The notes under the pieces were generated by a model. That model was not told the DNA's origin, searched no databases, and saw only the letters and a list, made by a program, of their open reading frames with translations. The translations under genes and the position numbers were made by a program. From Apostichopus japonicus (lineage: Eukaryota; Echinodermata; Holothuroidea; Aspidochirotida; Stichopodidae), in assembly GCF_037975245.1 (NCBI RefSeq), contig NC_092568.1, forward strand, positions 30,298,001 to 30,362,000: 64,000 bases of DNA, given 5' to 3'. Numbering within the stretch: position 1 is the first letter of the stretch; each line of letters begins with the position of its first letter. Shown here piece after piece: positions 38,463 to 51,418 of the stretch.

Positions 38463-41400
38463 TTTAAACACTGCTATGCTCACATTGGTCGTACAGTCTC
38501 GATGTAAGCGGTTGAGAGTGGATCAAGTTGTTTAGTTTTTGTGCCCATACTCTAACTTGTGTGACTTTTCTCAATCAAACTACAGTATTAAAGCATTCCT
38601 GATGTAATGAGGGCGGTACTGCAAAACTTAGCGTGTATAGACTCCGGATGTGTGACGGGATTAATTGATGTTGGCTTCGGCTTTGAGTAAAACGTTTCTG
38701 TATGCTGCCGTTTGGAACAAATCTAACCTTAACAGTATAGTTACCAACTTTGCGATCCGCGTTGTAACCATTTGCCGACTTTGCAATCCGCCCACCCCCC
38801 CCCCCCCCTCCATTCACAAGGTCGGTAAGAATGACTCCATAGTTTCCCCTTCCGGGAAACCAAAATGTAGTACTTTGAACGGGATTTCCAATGGAATTAA
38901 AGCAATTCGTCGATTGGTTCTGTCACTCTATAGGTAACAAGTCCTGATCCTGATCGTATGTTTTATCGTGAACATAGCTCTACATTTGTTTATATTATTT
39001 TCTGCCTAGAGCAGTGTGGATACCATCATGACCAAATTGATCTATAAATGGTTTCGTGTGTCGTGATATCATGTACCAGTATTTCATCCACAGAAGAAAA
39101 TAATATAAGGCAATTCAATCATGCTCACCCCCCCCCCCCCCAACCCTCCTACTCTCAACCCTCTTACCGACTATCCATCACGCTACCCACACCGCTCGTA
39201 AACCTACCCCTACTTGTCTACCCCCCCCCCCCCCCCAAAAAAAAATCCGAATATGTTGCGTTAAAATTAACATCAACATTGAAAAAGAAAGAAGTTTTAG
39301 AAATCGTAAAGGGAAAAAAGTAAGAGAGAAGCTAAATCGTAAATTTGGCTAATATGGTATGAATCTACAATATAAAGAACAATATGTACCCACTAAAGAT
39401 TGAACCAAAAATGATCAACTTCTTCAAATTTCTTCTGCAGTTTTGATCTGCGCCTATGCATCCCTGGCGAAACACTTCAGAATATAGTGACAGCTCATAT
39501 AACTTCTAATGACATCATTATTCTCCCGAGAGGTTAGAGGGCGGGCTTGCAATATTAAATTATTATTCAATTCCTTATAAATATATAACTTACTGTCACT
39601 GCATATACCTATCTCTCTCCCTTCATTTTCTATCTCCTAAATTTTACGCCACATTTACTGCCGCATGAAATTAATCGTTTTATTTACTCATGAGGACAGA
39701 TCCTATGTAAATAATATTTAATATCGTATACTGTACCTCTTCATTAGTGTGACGAGGAATTTTGGAAAAGATGCCCTAGGGGGGTGGGAGGAATAACATA
39801 AGCCTGAATTATTCAATCAGACATAAACGTGTACTCATTGGTGTGTTAAACAACCATATATAGACTAGCAAATATCGCTATAAAACCCCTTCTAGCTTAT
39901 TTCAAGTCTATACTCAGAGAAAAAGAAACAGTTTCGAGTAGAACTTCAAGTGCCACTGCAAGTGATCATGCACTTGACAAAAATGATTAAAATTTCTTTT
40001 GCACAAATTTAAAATTTAAAGTAGCAATTTTGTCATGAGAAGGATCTGTAATTGCAAAAATAAAAATAATTAAGAATATGATCTGGTCGTTAACCTCAAG
40101 GATTTTTGATAATTAATCATTACAACGCTTACCGTATGAAAAGTACGCAAGGCAATATAAACATTTGCTATAAAAGTTTGGATTGGTCTATAGAATTATA
40201 GAAGTCCGGTTTTTTCCTTGTTTTTACTAAAGGCTGTTCAAGTAATACTTCAAAGGATAGTTCAAAGGAGAATTTACTTTTGACTGATCAAAGAATAATG
40301 GTGAAGGTTGCATTCAATGTTTATGTAGACCGTTTCCAAGAGACCAACATTTGAAGTTGACACAATTTGTAACCACATGATGTTATAGAAGCACACTAAA
40401 AAAATCCATTTATGTGTTTCTTTAACATTTGAATCAAATTTCCTACTTCGAATGTGGGATACATATATCAACATTTAAACACACCTCAGTCATTGACATA
40501 TTGTTAAATTCACATCCCCTTCGGATACAGTTGGAACTCTATTCAATCCAAGGTCCAAACAATAAAGTGAACTTTAGGAACACATTCTGTTTTCTGGCAG
40601 TGTGCAACTATGACGTCACACCTGTTTGCTCCAAGTTCAGTTATGTTACAACCTGTGAAAGTTTCAACTATATATACCAATATCTTGACGGCGCTTTGTA
40701 AATAATTGCTCGCAATTTTTTTACCAGGATTCCTTAGCATATGTTCCTCTTCTATACAGTCAAAAAATTATTTTTCCTCTAAAAGGTATCTTTATAATAA
40801 AGGTTTCTAGTCAAACGCATTGTTGGGGTGATGGAGATTGCGCAGCTAACGCACTCAGTTTCGTATTGACTTACAAACAGTCGGAGAGTTCCAGGGATTA
40901 TCGGTGAAGGAACTCTTTTTTAAGTCGCACTGCCTTTCCGCCCACCTTTCGGCATTTCTCACCCTTAACTGAGTTAGAAAATGTCGTGACAGCTTCGGTA
41001 TTGTCTTAACTTGTATAATGCTTTTTTTGTTTTCAACGTTTAACCAAAACAAACAGCAATGCTCTAACCTGGATGTACAGATAAATACTGAGTTTGTGTT
41101 CATCTGTCCATCTGTCTCTCTTTTTGTGTCCTTAGTTTGTTTTTCATTTCAGTTAGCCTCTGAAGATCATCCTGCTATGATCGAAACGTCAGACACTCTG
41201 GCTTATATAGATAACCTTTTGACTGACTTTGTTTTTAAATTGACTATGAAGCTATCGAGCAAATTCATTACCCAAACATGTGCAATTATAGCAAACGGTA
41301 ATTTCGGCTTTTAATAATTTGCTGAGAGTGTCTACGTAAACAGTACAGTGAAGAGAGAGAGAGAGAGAGGCCACTGGAGGATATATCTCCCCACCCATAA

Positions 41401-42045
41401 AACAGAACAACTATGTCTATAAGAGAAGGAACATATGTTCTGAGAGTGGCAGTAAAATGCTTCTGGACGTTTGAACATGGGTGACTATTAATTGACTTTC
41501 TAGCATATCTGGTGCGGGATGGAGGAGGGGTTGGGGGGGGGGGGGGGTGGGGAGGTACTGAAGATCTTTAAACAGACACAGCAGTACTTGAAAACTATAC
41601 TTACATGGTTGCCTCGTCAGTGTCCAACCATTTTTGAGAAAGCCTTCATTTCATATTACGTTCGGGCTGACGTAGTTATTCATGTACTGTTATTAGGCAA
41701 TCATTACCAGATCGCTTCATTTGTACAAGAAGAAAGAATGGCGTTAAGTTGAAATGGACATATGTTTGACATCTTGAGTGCATCTGCTGCCGGGTGTTGA
41801 AATGAGATTATGGATTGCAAACAGTTCCATTAAAGGGCCTTAAAGACCAACTATGGAGACTTTTCGATGAACATAAAATCCCACCATTTTGCATGTATGT
41901 AATCCTTAACTCACTCCAATTACATTGCTGTAATTAACTTTACCAATTTCGGACGTTAAATACGTGAAAAATGGGAAGAAAAGTCAGCTTTTTATGAAAC
42001 CTATTTCAGACATTCCTGAAACATTCCGAAGACATCAGGTGACCC
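38463..42045. other. Gene-free stretch
   Basis: No exon recognised. Features are long C-runs (about 38784-38807, 39127-39140, 39221-39236), a GA tract (about 41352-41370), a G-run at about 41530-41546, a TGACGTCA at 40611, and the stem-loop motif at 41154. Confidence 0.55.
41154..41200 (+). repeat. Dispersed stem-loop motif ending GAAACGTCAG
   Basis: CTCTGAA, then a 6-bp stem GATCAT/ATGATC around loop CCTGCT, then GAAACGTCAG. It is homologous to the motif at 8183-8224; the stem sequence differs but pairing is kept. Confidence 0.65.
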
Positions 42046-43239
42046 TGTGACGTCACTGTTTGTATACCTCACTCACAACAATACTTTTAGTGTGTAAAGT
42101 TGTATACTTGAGCTGCCAAAAACATCAACGATATTACTCCTTTCCCCCCGAAATGCCACAATTCTGTGTTGTTGGAGGTTGCAGTTATACCTCATCCAAC
42201 AAAAGCATCAGCTTTTTTAAATTTCTGAGTAAAAGAACCGACGTAAAACGCCGCAGACTTTGGATCAATATTTTGAGAACCCGTGCCTATAGGGTAGCAT
42301 TGTTAGTAGGCTACATGTAGTGAGTTGGCTCACAGCATGTGTAAATAGTCATGTTAGGATTTCATCGCATTTATCTATTTCCTTTGTTGTATTCCAGTAT
42401 CGTGAGTTCGTGATACATTGTGTTATATTGTCCGTTATGTTTATTCCGGCATCTGCATGGTCCAAGGAGTTGAATAAAAACGGTTCTATGTAGCGTTCGG
42501 ACGTTTTATTTCGTGAGTGACTGTCTGGTGATTGTGGGATGTAACTGGTCAAGGCCTGTTTCAACTAGACCTAACTCTATGGAATTACACAGAGTCACGG
42601 TAGTATTTCGCCCAGGATTGAACGAGAAACGTGGATTTGGATATTCACTGCTAAATTTTGTTCATTGAAAGGATACTTTTTCTGTGTTTGTACTTTTGGA
42701 TATTAAAACGAGTAAGTACTATGTTCAGCTGAAGCTTAGTCATGTATATGCTACCCTGGTCGATTCGGGTCAGCGTCTTCTCGTAGTTGTTCGATTATGT
42801 TTAGTGTCTTTTTGGTAATTTGTTGACAGTAACGTAAGCCATTTTCCGTCACATATCACGCATGAGGCATCTTTTAGGTCTATTCTTCTGTTCAGTTTAC
42901 GGTATCTTGAGATCAAATTGTACTACGGAATCGCCAAGCTGCTTGCATGTTCTACTGTACAGTATATTGTACCGTACGGACCTATTGACGCTCCGCTATG
43001 TAAAAGATGCTTCCATTTGAGTGGAAATTTTGCCAATAAAATAACCAATTTAACTAAATTTTCTTCTTAAAATTGTCTTAAAACTATTTTTTTTACCTTC
43101 ATGTGGTCTTGTTTTAAGCTAACAGCTTTTCAAACGCTCAAAATTGGAAGTCAAATGCAGTACAATTGTTCGCTATCTGTGTATAAACAGTGCCTATATC
43201 AGCGTTTGATTTTCGCGGTATACAAACAATGACGTCACA
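42046..43239. mobile_element. Possible decayed THAP-bearing DNA transposon
   Basis: A 23-bp segment at 42046-42068 is repeated in inverted orientation at 43217-43239 with 22 of 23 positions identical. Each contains TATACAAACA joined to TGACGTCA. Weaker inverted similarity may extend outward into 41830-42045 and 43240-43440. The THAP frame lies just inside the left arm. True element ends and a target duplication could not be identified, and no transposase catalytic domain was seen. Confidence 0.45.
42153..42291 (+). CDS. THAP zinc-finger domain, N-terminal exon or fragment
   Basis: ATG at 42153 opens a frame whose first residues MPQFCVVGGC match the start of a THAP domain: C-x4-C at residues 5 and 10, then SFFKFLSKR and RRLWINILRTRAY with the conserved Trp. 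The later Cys-His part of the C2CH finger is not in frame; the frame runs only to 42320. A splice donor may lie near 42291 (TATAG then GGTAGCA), or the gene is broken. THAP domains bind DNA and occur in P-element-like and Kolobok transposases as well as host factors. Flanking inverted repeats (42046 and 43217) favour a transposon remnant. The exact end is uncertain. Confidence 0.6.
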
Positions 43240-44865
43240 CTGTGACCAGAGGCTCCTTTGGGTCAATCTCTGTTTTCAGACATTCCAGAGGTTCATGTCA
43301 AGTGACTACCCAAAATGTCCATTTTCGTGGTCGTTTTTTGATGGGTTATAGTAGGTTTTCGAAGATTATTTTTTACACATGTTGATTATGGGTATGTAAA
43401 CTCCCAAATTAATGGAAAATCCCCCCCAAAAAATTTGCTTTATTATACATGCTGCCATCTATTTCGTAACGGAATCTGCATTTTGCGTTGGGTTATAACT
43501 TTGTATCATTAATATAATATAATAATGACAATTTGAAATCCCTCAGTGTACACGAACAAAGATATCTAATGTGAATTCAACCATTTCAATAATCATAATC
43601 AACGAATTTATTGAAATGTCTAATTCAATCCATATAAGCTTCTTTATGCCTCACGAATTCATTGATCATGTCATTTATCAAACCTTTCAAGTTTATATCT
43701 AATTTTTGCTCTGATCGTGCAGATTTTCGTGTAGGCTTGGGGCAGAATGATAGTCTTCATCAATCATAGTCCAAGAAAAAACAACAAGAAAAATTTGAGA
43801 GTTAGTTATTTTTCAATAGCTATTCCAGTTTTTCCAGATATTTACATTACTTTAAAAATATCCTTAATGAAATGCTCATTTAAATGCTAATTCGATGATG
43901 ACGTCAGCTCCTCAGTGCAGGCATATAATATTAATTCATTGTTTTAGAAATTCTAATTACTCAAACAAAACATGTACTGTTAACTTCATAATAAAGAACA
44001 TAGCGTTCTTGGATAATATTCTAAAACATTTGTCCATACAAAGCTTATAAAATATTAATAACCATGTCATCTGAGGCCATAAAAGTCTTATGTTTTTCCT
44101 ATTGAGTTGTGTTATGCATCACGAGGAACTGACCTTATATTGACTGACCAGTGTATAAGAACACATAATCCCATCATTTAAGCTAAAGAACATTTAAAGG
44201 GTCATTTATCAACAAACTACTAGTGTTTTAGAGTTACAACCTAACTTTATAGAATTTCTTTATTAAAGATTTACGACATATCAAAATTACTTTTGTGCCT
44301 TAAGTCATCGTTTAAGTTCAACATATATTATATTTTCAGATACATTATGTTTCATTTCACGGGTCTAGTATCACCGGATTCAGACAAATGCAACTCAAAT
44401 GGCTGCTTTGAGGGGGGGGGGGGGGGTGGTTCGGGGGATCTGTTGTTAGAGTGCACGCATGGCGTGTATTTGTCGGATCGAAACACGTGATAGCAACAGG
44501 GAATATAAACCTTTTCTTTATTCTTTTCGGAAAACATGTTTTTTTTATGTAATTATTCTAATAGATTATTTGATGGTCTATTTATTGGTAACCCAAACGT
44601 TAGGCTGTGTGGTCAATTTTCAATCGATGTATTCTAATGACCTAAGCAACTACTATTACTATGACCTATATTTGACTGTATGATTGACAGCTTTCATTTT
44701 AATATGCTCTTATTACTTTCCTCAGAGTGTTAAATCGATTTATATTGTGTTACAAACACGATGTACTTTTTTCAACCTTGGTGTAATTTCTGATAATATA
44801 ACTCATACAACCATACAGCTAAGACAAATCATTTGGTGATTTTCATAAAGGGAAGGGGGAAGGTA
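43240..44865. other. Gene-free AT-rich stretch
   Basis: No exon recognised. It includes a TGACGTCA at 43899 and a 15-base G-run at 44412-44426. Possible outer arm of the THAP element in the first 200 bases. Confidence 0.5.
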
Positions 44866-46810
44866 CAGGCGCGTATCCAGGGGGGCGTTGGGGGCGCGCG
44901 CCCCCCGGGTAAGGAAAAGAGGAGAGATAAAAGGAGAAGAAAAAGGGGAAAAGGAGGGGGAAAAAAGAAAAGGAGGAGAGAAAGGAAGGGAAAAGAAAAA
45001 GAAAAAAGAGAGAAAAAGGAGAAAATGAGGGAGTAGAAGAGAGCCAAGACCTCGGGAAGAGAAAGAGGAACAGTCATAGTTAAAGCGCTGATCCCTATTA
45101 TATACACAGGGTAGCCAGTGACAGATCAAGGATTACGGAGGGGGTGTGCGCCTCACCCTACCCCTTACACCGACAACTCCATTTTTGACGTTTCCATTTT
45201 TCCTCTCTCACTAATGTATCTATATAAATACTATATATGGTCTATCATAACGCGTGTGTGTGCATGGACGCCTTAAACAATTGTACAAATTGTAGTACAA
45301 TTGTGCTATATGGAACCAACTGTGGCTGCTCTTGAACTCGACCGAGTCGTCGGGGAACATGACGCATTTCGGGAAGGGGGCGACCGCCCCCCCAGCCCCC
45401 GAGCAAATTTTCTTTATGACATCGCTAGTAATTTCAAAATAGACAATGCTTAGATGCAACTTACAAGGCCTGGGAAGTGTCATTTCCAGCGATCTGGGAG
45501 GCATTTTCAGCCAAAATTTTTCTCGCTTCGCGCCAACCCATGGTGGCGCTTCGCTTAGATAGTTTGCCTACAGGCTTCGTCCCTTCCTTGGCAATTACTC
45601 GCTACACGCCTGTTCGAATTTGTAAAGCAAAGAGCAGATATAACATCATATCAGTGAGCATTGAAATGCATGTTCCACAATGAACAGCCTCAAAAAACTG
45701 TCTATGTGTGTAGTCAAAGGCGTAGGAGCCCAATTGGATTTGGGGCTGTAACGACTTGCCCGAAAAAAAGCCGAAATTTTTCGTGCGCTTTGCGCGCGTT
45801 CAATGTATCGATGCCAATATCATATAAGCAAGCATCGGTCATTACATTGCATGGCATCGTGTACCTTACGGTCCGTGAAAGTTGCACAGTATACCGCCGG
45901 ATGCTAATGTAAACAACGAAATGTCTTATGTAGATGGAGAAAAAGCATATACAGATCCATTTATGTCAAAACTCTCTTTTATAGTAGTAATGTCGACCAA
46001 GCTTAGAACTTTATTTTAATTACCAAGGAGATCATTTTTAAGCTATTCATTGCTATTTATTTTTCTTTCAGTAGGTGCCCGAAAAAATGGGAAAAAAATT
46101 GCAGCCCCGCCTCCTACGGGACCTACGCCTATGTGTGTAGTGTTCGGTTTCGATATACCTGATATCGGAAATATCTGGTATTTTTCATTTCCTTCAACCA
46201 AGTTTTATAATAGCCATTATAAGAGGTTTTAATATTTCTACACCAATAAATTAACTGTGTCGGAATTTTCGAAAACTTCCTCACCAACATTCTTCATCAT
46301 ACTTTCTTCTACTCGTGCAATTTTGACCTGTCTATTAGGGGTTGAAGGAGGTTTTTCTATATTGGTTGTCCATAGATTGAATTTTGTGCAACAGTATGGG
46401 TATGTTTTGAAGTGATTTTTATTCACGAGAAATGTGAATTTTCAAATTCTCAAGAAATAATGGGCTTAAAACCTTGAAAAGTGGGGCTTTCGGATATTGT
46501 GGGCCGTGACGTAGAATCACCTACAAAAGCAATGATCCATAGGACATGCAATGAGGTCGAACATGATGTGTGACTGGTTACAATCTTCAAAAGGTTATGG
46601 ATGGAAAAAAAACTTTTGGGAAATACTTGGTTCTCAGGCAAAAGTGTACATCTGGTTGGTCATTTTCAAGCCCGAGAAGTGCCATTTCCGGAGATCTGGG
46701 GGTATCAAAACCAGAAATTTTCTTGTACGCTCCACGCCAACCGATGGTGGCGCTTCGCTTAGATGGTAATTCGCGCCCCCCCGGGTTAGAAAATCCTGAA
46801 TACGCGCCTG
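44866..46810. mobile_element. Non-autonomous DNA transposon, copy 2 (5-bp TSD)
   Basis: Same family and orientation as the element at 28476-30670, with strong similarity along its whole length and without the nested hAT insertion. The left end is CAGGCGCGTATCCAGG and the right end is its inverse with one mismatch. The flanking 5-bp duplication is AGGTA (44861-44865 and 46811-46815). The purine tract lies at 44905-45050. Where copy 1 has the nested insertion this copy has continuous sequence (about 46098-46125), so it shows the approximate empty site. No intact protein is encoded; open frames over the GA tract are compositional artefacts. Confidence 0.9.
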
Positions 46811-49800
46811 AGGTAAAGGGTTGGCTAGAGGGAACACAAACGCCTGTACACCCCAGGGAGCAGATCCTGTCCCATCCCACATCGCGTCCTATATATCAAA
46901 TCGTGACTAGAAGGGGGGAGGGGGGACGCTGTTTCAAAAAGAAATAGTTTGAGCGACTGACAGCAGTTCCTTGACGAGTTAGAAAAATGTTCTCTGTCTC
47001 TTTCTCTCTCGCTGTGATTTGAAGAAAACAACAAAGTTATCTCAAAACATGACGTTTTTTGTATGTATAATATTTGTATTTCAAAAAATATTTGCAAACC
47101 ACTTTGTACAATATTCAAGAGATTCATTAATATTCATGATTAACACACATCATGACTTAGTGGCATTACCCAGATGAATTGAAAGGATTATAGACCTAAT
47201 CCATCGCTTAATTTATTCATGGAGTGACGTCATATGCAAATTAATTACGTAGTTTAATACATTCCGCTTGCAATAGAAATCGTTTTATATGGATGCGAAA
47301 TATATTATATTTATCTCATGCAATGTGGTGTCATTTGTCGATGTATAGTAAAACATTCCCGATAATAATATATTAACTAGTCATTAAATCTCTTAATTAC
47401 TGTTATACCTCACCCACATAAACAATAACATGCCGTGCCTATTACATCTTTCATGTTATATATGATACCTTTTTGTTTATTTTTATTTTTGAGGCTGATC
47501 AATGATCTCACCATACCTTTATGGTGCTTCTCCGATGGTGCGGGGCCACAACCCCGACCCTCTCTCCCTTCTCCTCCCCCTATTTGATTTCCTTCCTGAG
47601 GAAATAGTGACAAAATAAAACATTTTGTTGTACCTGGGCTTGGTCTTTTGGTTTAGAATTTGCTATTCTGCATATTGAATCGGCTGATTGCCAACTGGAT
47701 GCATCAAAATGAGTCTCTAAATGTCTAAATGGTATCCAGGATCACAATGCTTTGGCTCAAAAACAGTATTTGTAAAAGTTGGTTTCGTAGATTAAATCAT
47801 TTAGTTACCAATAGTCTTTTATACAAAAAACAGGGAGGGCGGAATTAAACCGTCATATACCTTTGCAGTAGAGCCGGTGCACCATTTTGAACGGGAAGGT
47901 GACTGGTTTCTTTTAATTAATGGGAATGAGTGCATCTAACCCCCCCCCACCCAACCCCCCTCCTCCACCGTCTCTTGCAACGCTAGCTATGATCAACCAT
48001 AATCAACATCAGTACAGTTATAGTTTAACATGATCACACATTGTGAGTCTTATGTAAAGAAGTATCAGCCAAACATTTCAATTAGTCAAATCTATGTTAT
48101 GTTTAACTAAGTATAGGAGATTTAGTGTGGATGAGAAAGGAGCAAGCGTGGTCCCTGCCAAACTATAGGCTTTCTCGATCATTCATAGTCAACATAAATA
48201 AAAGAAGAAAATAAATGAGAATAAGGATTCCAATTACTTTAGAGCTAACCACATAGTCATTCGATGTTTGTTGTTTTGTTTACTTTTACTGACAGACCAG
48301 ACACATCTTCATTGAATTTGAAGTGGACTGACTAACAGACAGACAGACACAAACAGACACAAATTGTGACAATTATAAACAATCTTATCTGAACACTCGT
48401 GAAGATTTAAGCTAAAATAATGACAAGTTTAAAACATCCAAAGTATTGTGTCTAACATGAAATAACTCTGCAAATCGTTTACAAATTTGTGATAATTTTC
48501 CCCTTTGTCTTCTTTTTGACTTAAAATTGCATTTCTATGAAACTTATGACTTAGTATGATATGAATACATAACATTATAGCCTTTAATCTGAAATGTCCC
48601 AGTGATATGATAAAGAGGAGATTGTATTACAGATATGCTCAAGAGTCGCAAGGTATTTGATGAGACAACTCTTCATGTCAAGTCTATACCTTTAAGAAAA
48701 GCTATTGTTTGCCTTATTGATCAATGGATAACAAAATCATGAATCTAGGATTTAGAAAATATGGAAACTTAATCGATCACCATTATGAATTTAGGAACTC
48801 TCGTAGAAGTACCCGTCCCCTCGCCCAACCCAAAGATCTTCATAATTTAAAGTTTTATTTTTAATTTAGCAAGTTTAGAATACTACTCATATATATAACG
48901 AAATCAATGCAGTTATCGCTAGTTAAAGGTCATCAACATTACCCCAAAAAATATGCTAGATGTTCAAATAACGGTAACCTATTATCAAATTTCAAAAAGC
49001 AGTGTGCTGACACTCGGTATAGGTTTCCACACTGAGATGTTTTGCTGGTCTTTCTTTAAGAATCCTGAATAGGTCGGAGGAATGTAGAAGAATCAAATCC
49101 GCTAGGAAAGTAGACTTGAAATCTTCCAGCACTTTTTAGTATAAAAATTATGCAAATCAACGATGACCTTTGTAGCGTTCTCTAAAATCAGTAAAAATGC
49201 TAACATATGTCTGTTGGAGTCATTGACGTTCAGAAATTAACCTATGAAAAAGACTGCGGTTTAGGCTTTGGATCAGCGGTTTGAAGTCTTATGTTGTCCA
49301 CTCTGTATATGTGCTGTAACCAATTATGCTCGGCATATAAGCTATTGATAGACGATTAAAACGTAGAAAAGAAGAAACAGTTTTGTGAAGAACGCTTTGA
49401 AAGTATAGTCTGCAGTACTACTGTTGCTGCAAAGTGTCAATTCGGAGCCATTGTTAATGACTTCTGGGGTGACTTCTAGGGTGATATTGACAGATTTCGA
49501 TTAATTTAGCACATTTTGGGATGTTACTGCTTGAGTTGTGTATTCACGTGAGCAAACATGCATGATTGCAGTTGTTACTCCCATGTCATACAAAATGTAT
49601 GACAAGTGTACAAGGGATAGCAAAATGAAGAACAAATCTTAAAGAGAATAAGAATAAGAATGAAACAAAATCATAAACCAATAATATTAATATTACACTG
49701 AATGAAAGACTATTGATTCACCGCAAATTTTCTTGGAAGTTATCAGCGTTGTTTGAGTGGGCATTATTCTATCAAAACTAAAAATTGCATAAAACCCAAA

Positions 49801-50310
49801 GCACTCAACATTTGGCATTACAAATGAACGCCATTTATGTCATTATTGCGTGTCTTATTATGGTCAGTGCTTCATATAACTAGAAGCTATACTTTCGGTG
49901 GTGATACACAATGCCATGCATCAGTTTGATGTAACTTACGACTGAGTAGAATACGAAAATGTTGAAAGTATTGAATCAAATTGATATATACTTCTCTACT
50001 TAATCATCATTTGGTGAGAATATCAAAGAGTGTTTCCCAGTTTCATCCATTGCAAACGTATCTTGGTGGATGCTCGGTAGTTAACATTGGTACAATTGTT
50101 GACCAAATTCCTTGAGCTGCATTGAAATAGCGGATTGAAATATAATAACATGTTACCGCTTACCCACTGTACACAAAGTACCGGAGGTGTTTATTGAAAT
50201 AATTTATACATTGCAATGTACAGTAGAGCTACTGACGTCACAATGTTGAAATGTAACAACCAGTGACGTAACTAGAGTTTTTCATATAGAGGAGCTGATA
50301 CCGTGGCATA

Positions 50311-50439
50311 GGGAGGGAGGGAGGAGGGAGGGAGGGAGGAGGGAGGAGGGAGGAGGGAGGAGGGAGGAGTGAGGAGGGAGGAGGGAGGAGGGGGAGGGGT
50401 AGGTGAGGGAGGGAGGGAGGGAGGGAGGGAGGAAGAGAA
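50311..50439. repeat. GGGAGGA purine minisatellite
   Basis: Strand-asymmetric array of GGGAGGA and GGGA units, about 130 bp. The proline/serine-rich open frames on the minus strand are artefacts of it. Could adopt triplex or G-quadruplex structure. Confidence 0.9.
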
Positions 50440-51132
50440 GTGCGATGGAGGGGAGGGGGTACACTCGAAAAGGGTAAAATAGTTATGATGAAATATCGTA
50501 TAACATAAAAAAATAGGTATAAATTGCAAATATCCTTACCTCTGAAGTTGTTAGTATCATCATGAGTTTTCGTTTATTTCTATTAAGCTGCATGGAGATT
50601 CTAACATATTGTATCACTTTATAAACCAATCATATCAAGGATACAATGGATAACCGCTTCCGATTGGTCAACCACATACCTGTTTGATAACTCCTGACAG
50701 ATTCCAATTAAGGTATATAACCTTCATATTTTACATTTACTACCTGTAGTCTGAACTCCTTACGGTTACAGATTTTAAACGAAATCATAATAATATATAT
50801 TTTTTTAAATAGATAAAAGCGTTAGAATATCTGCAATTTTACAAACGGACAGACTGACATTAACATCCGTGAAGCAGATGAATGTGTTTCCATGGTTATG
50901 ACATCTTCTGTCGCACAAATACATAAACACAACATTTCAAATTTGACAGGAAAGGTCACATGGGACAGACATTTTGCTTTAATTTCATGACTGCTATGCA
51001 ACTTGGGCTTCATAAGTACCAGAGGAGAATTTGCTTGGGCCCAATTTAAGTTTGAAAAAGAAACATGGCTCATGGGTACACAAGAGGACAATGACATCAC
51101 TGGTCTTCGTCTCCATAGTATCACAGTTATAA

Positions 51133-51418
51133 TTGTATAGGATATATCCTACAGAAAATGCAACACACTTCCTTCAAATATATCTGTCACAAGCAAGAAC
51201 ATTTCCTGTGGATATTTCCTTGTGAGGGTGTGGGATATTGGGTGTCGTCATCACTTTATTATCAAATTTAGGCATAATTATAAGGATATATATCCCATAG
51301 AATGTGCATTTTCCACGAATAAAAGAACACACTTCCTTAGCGTATATCCTTCACAGACAAATACATTTTCTATGGATATTTCCTAGCAAGGGTGTGAATA
51401 ATCGGGTGTCTTCATTAA
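51133..51418. repeat. Diverged tandem duplication, about 140-bp units
   Basis: The segments at 51133-51255 and 51278-51418 share, in order, AGGATATAT, ACACACTTCCTT, TGGATATTTCCT, AGGGTGTG and GGGTGTC, with moderate divergence. Confidence 0.7.

Noticed and set aside
50272-50529. Pro/Ser-rich open frames
   Set aside because: Translation of the GGGAGGA minisatellite.
50822-51124. 100-codon minus-strand open frame
   Set aside because: No recognisable family; short chance matches only.
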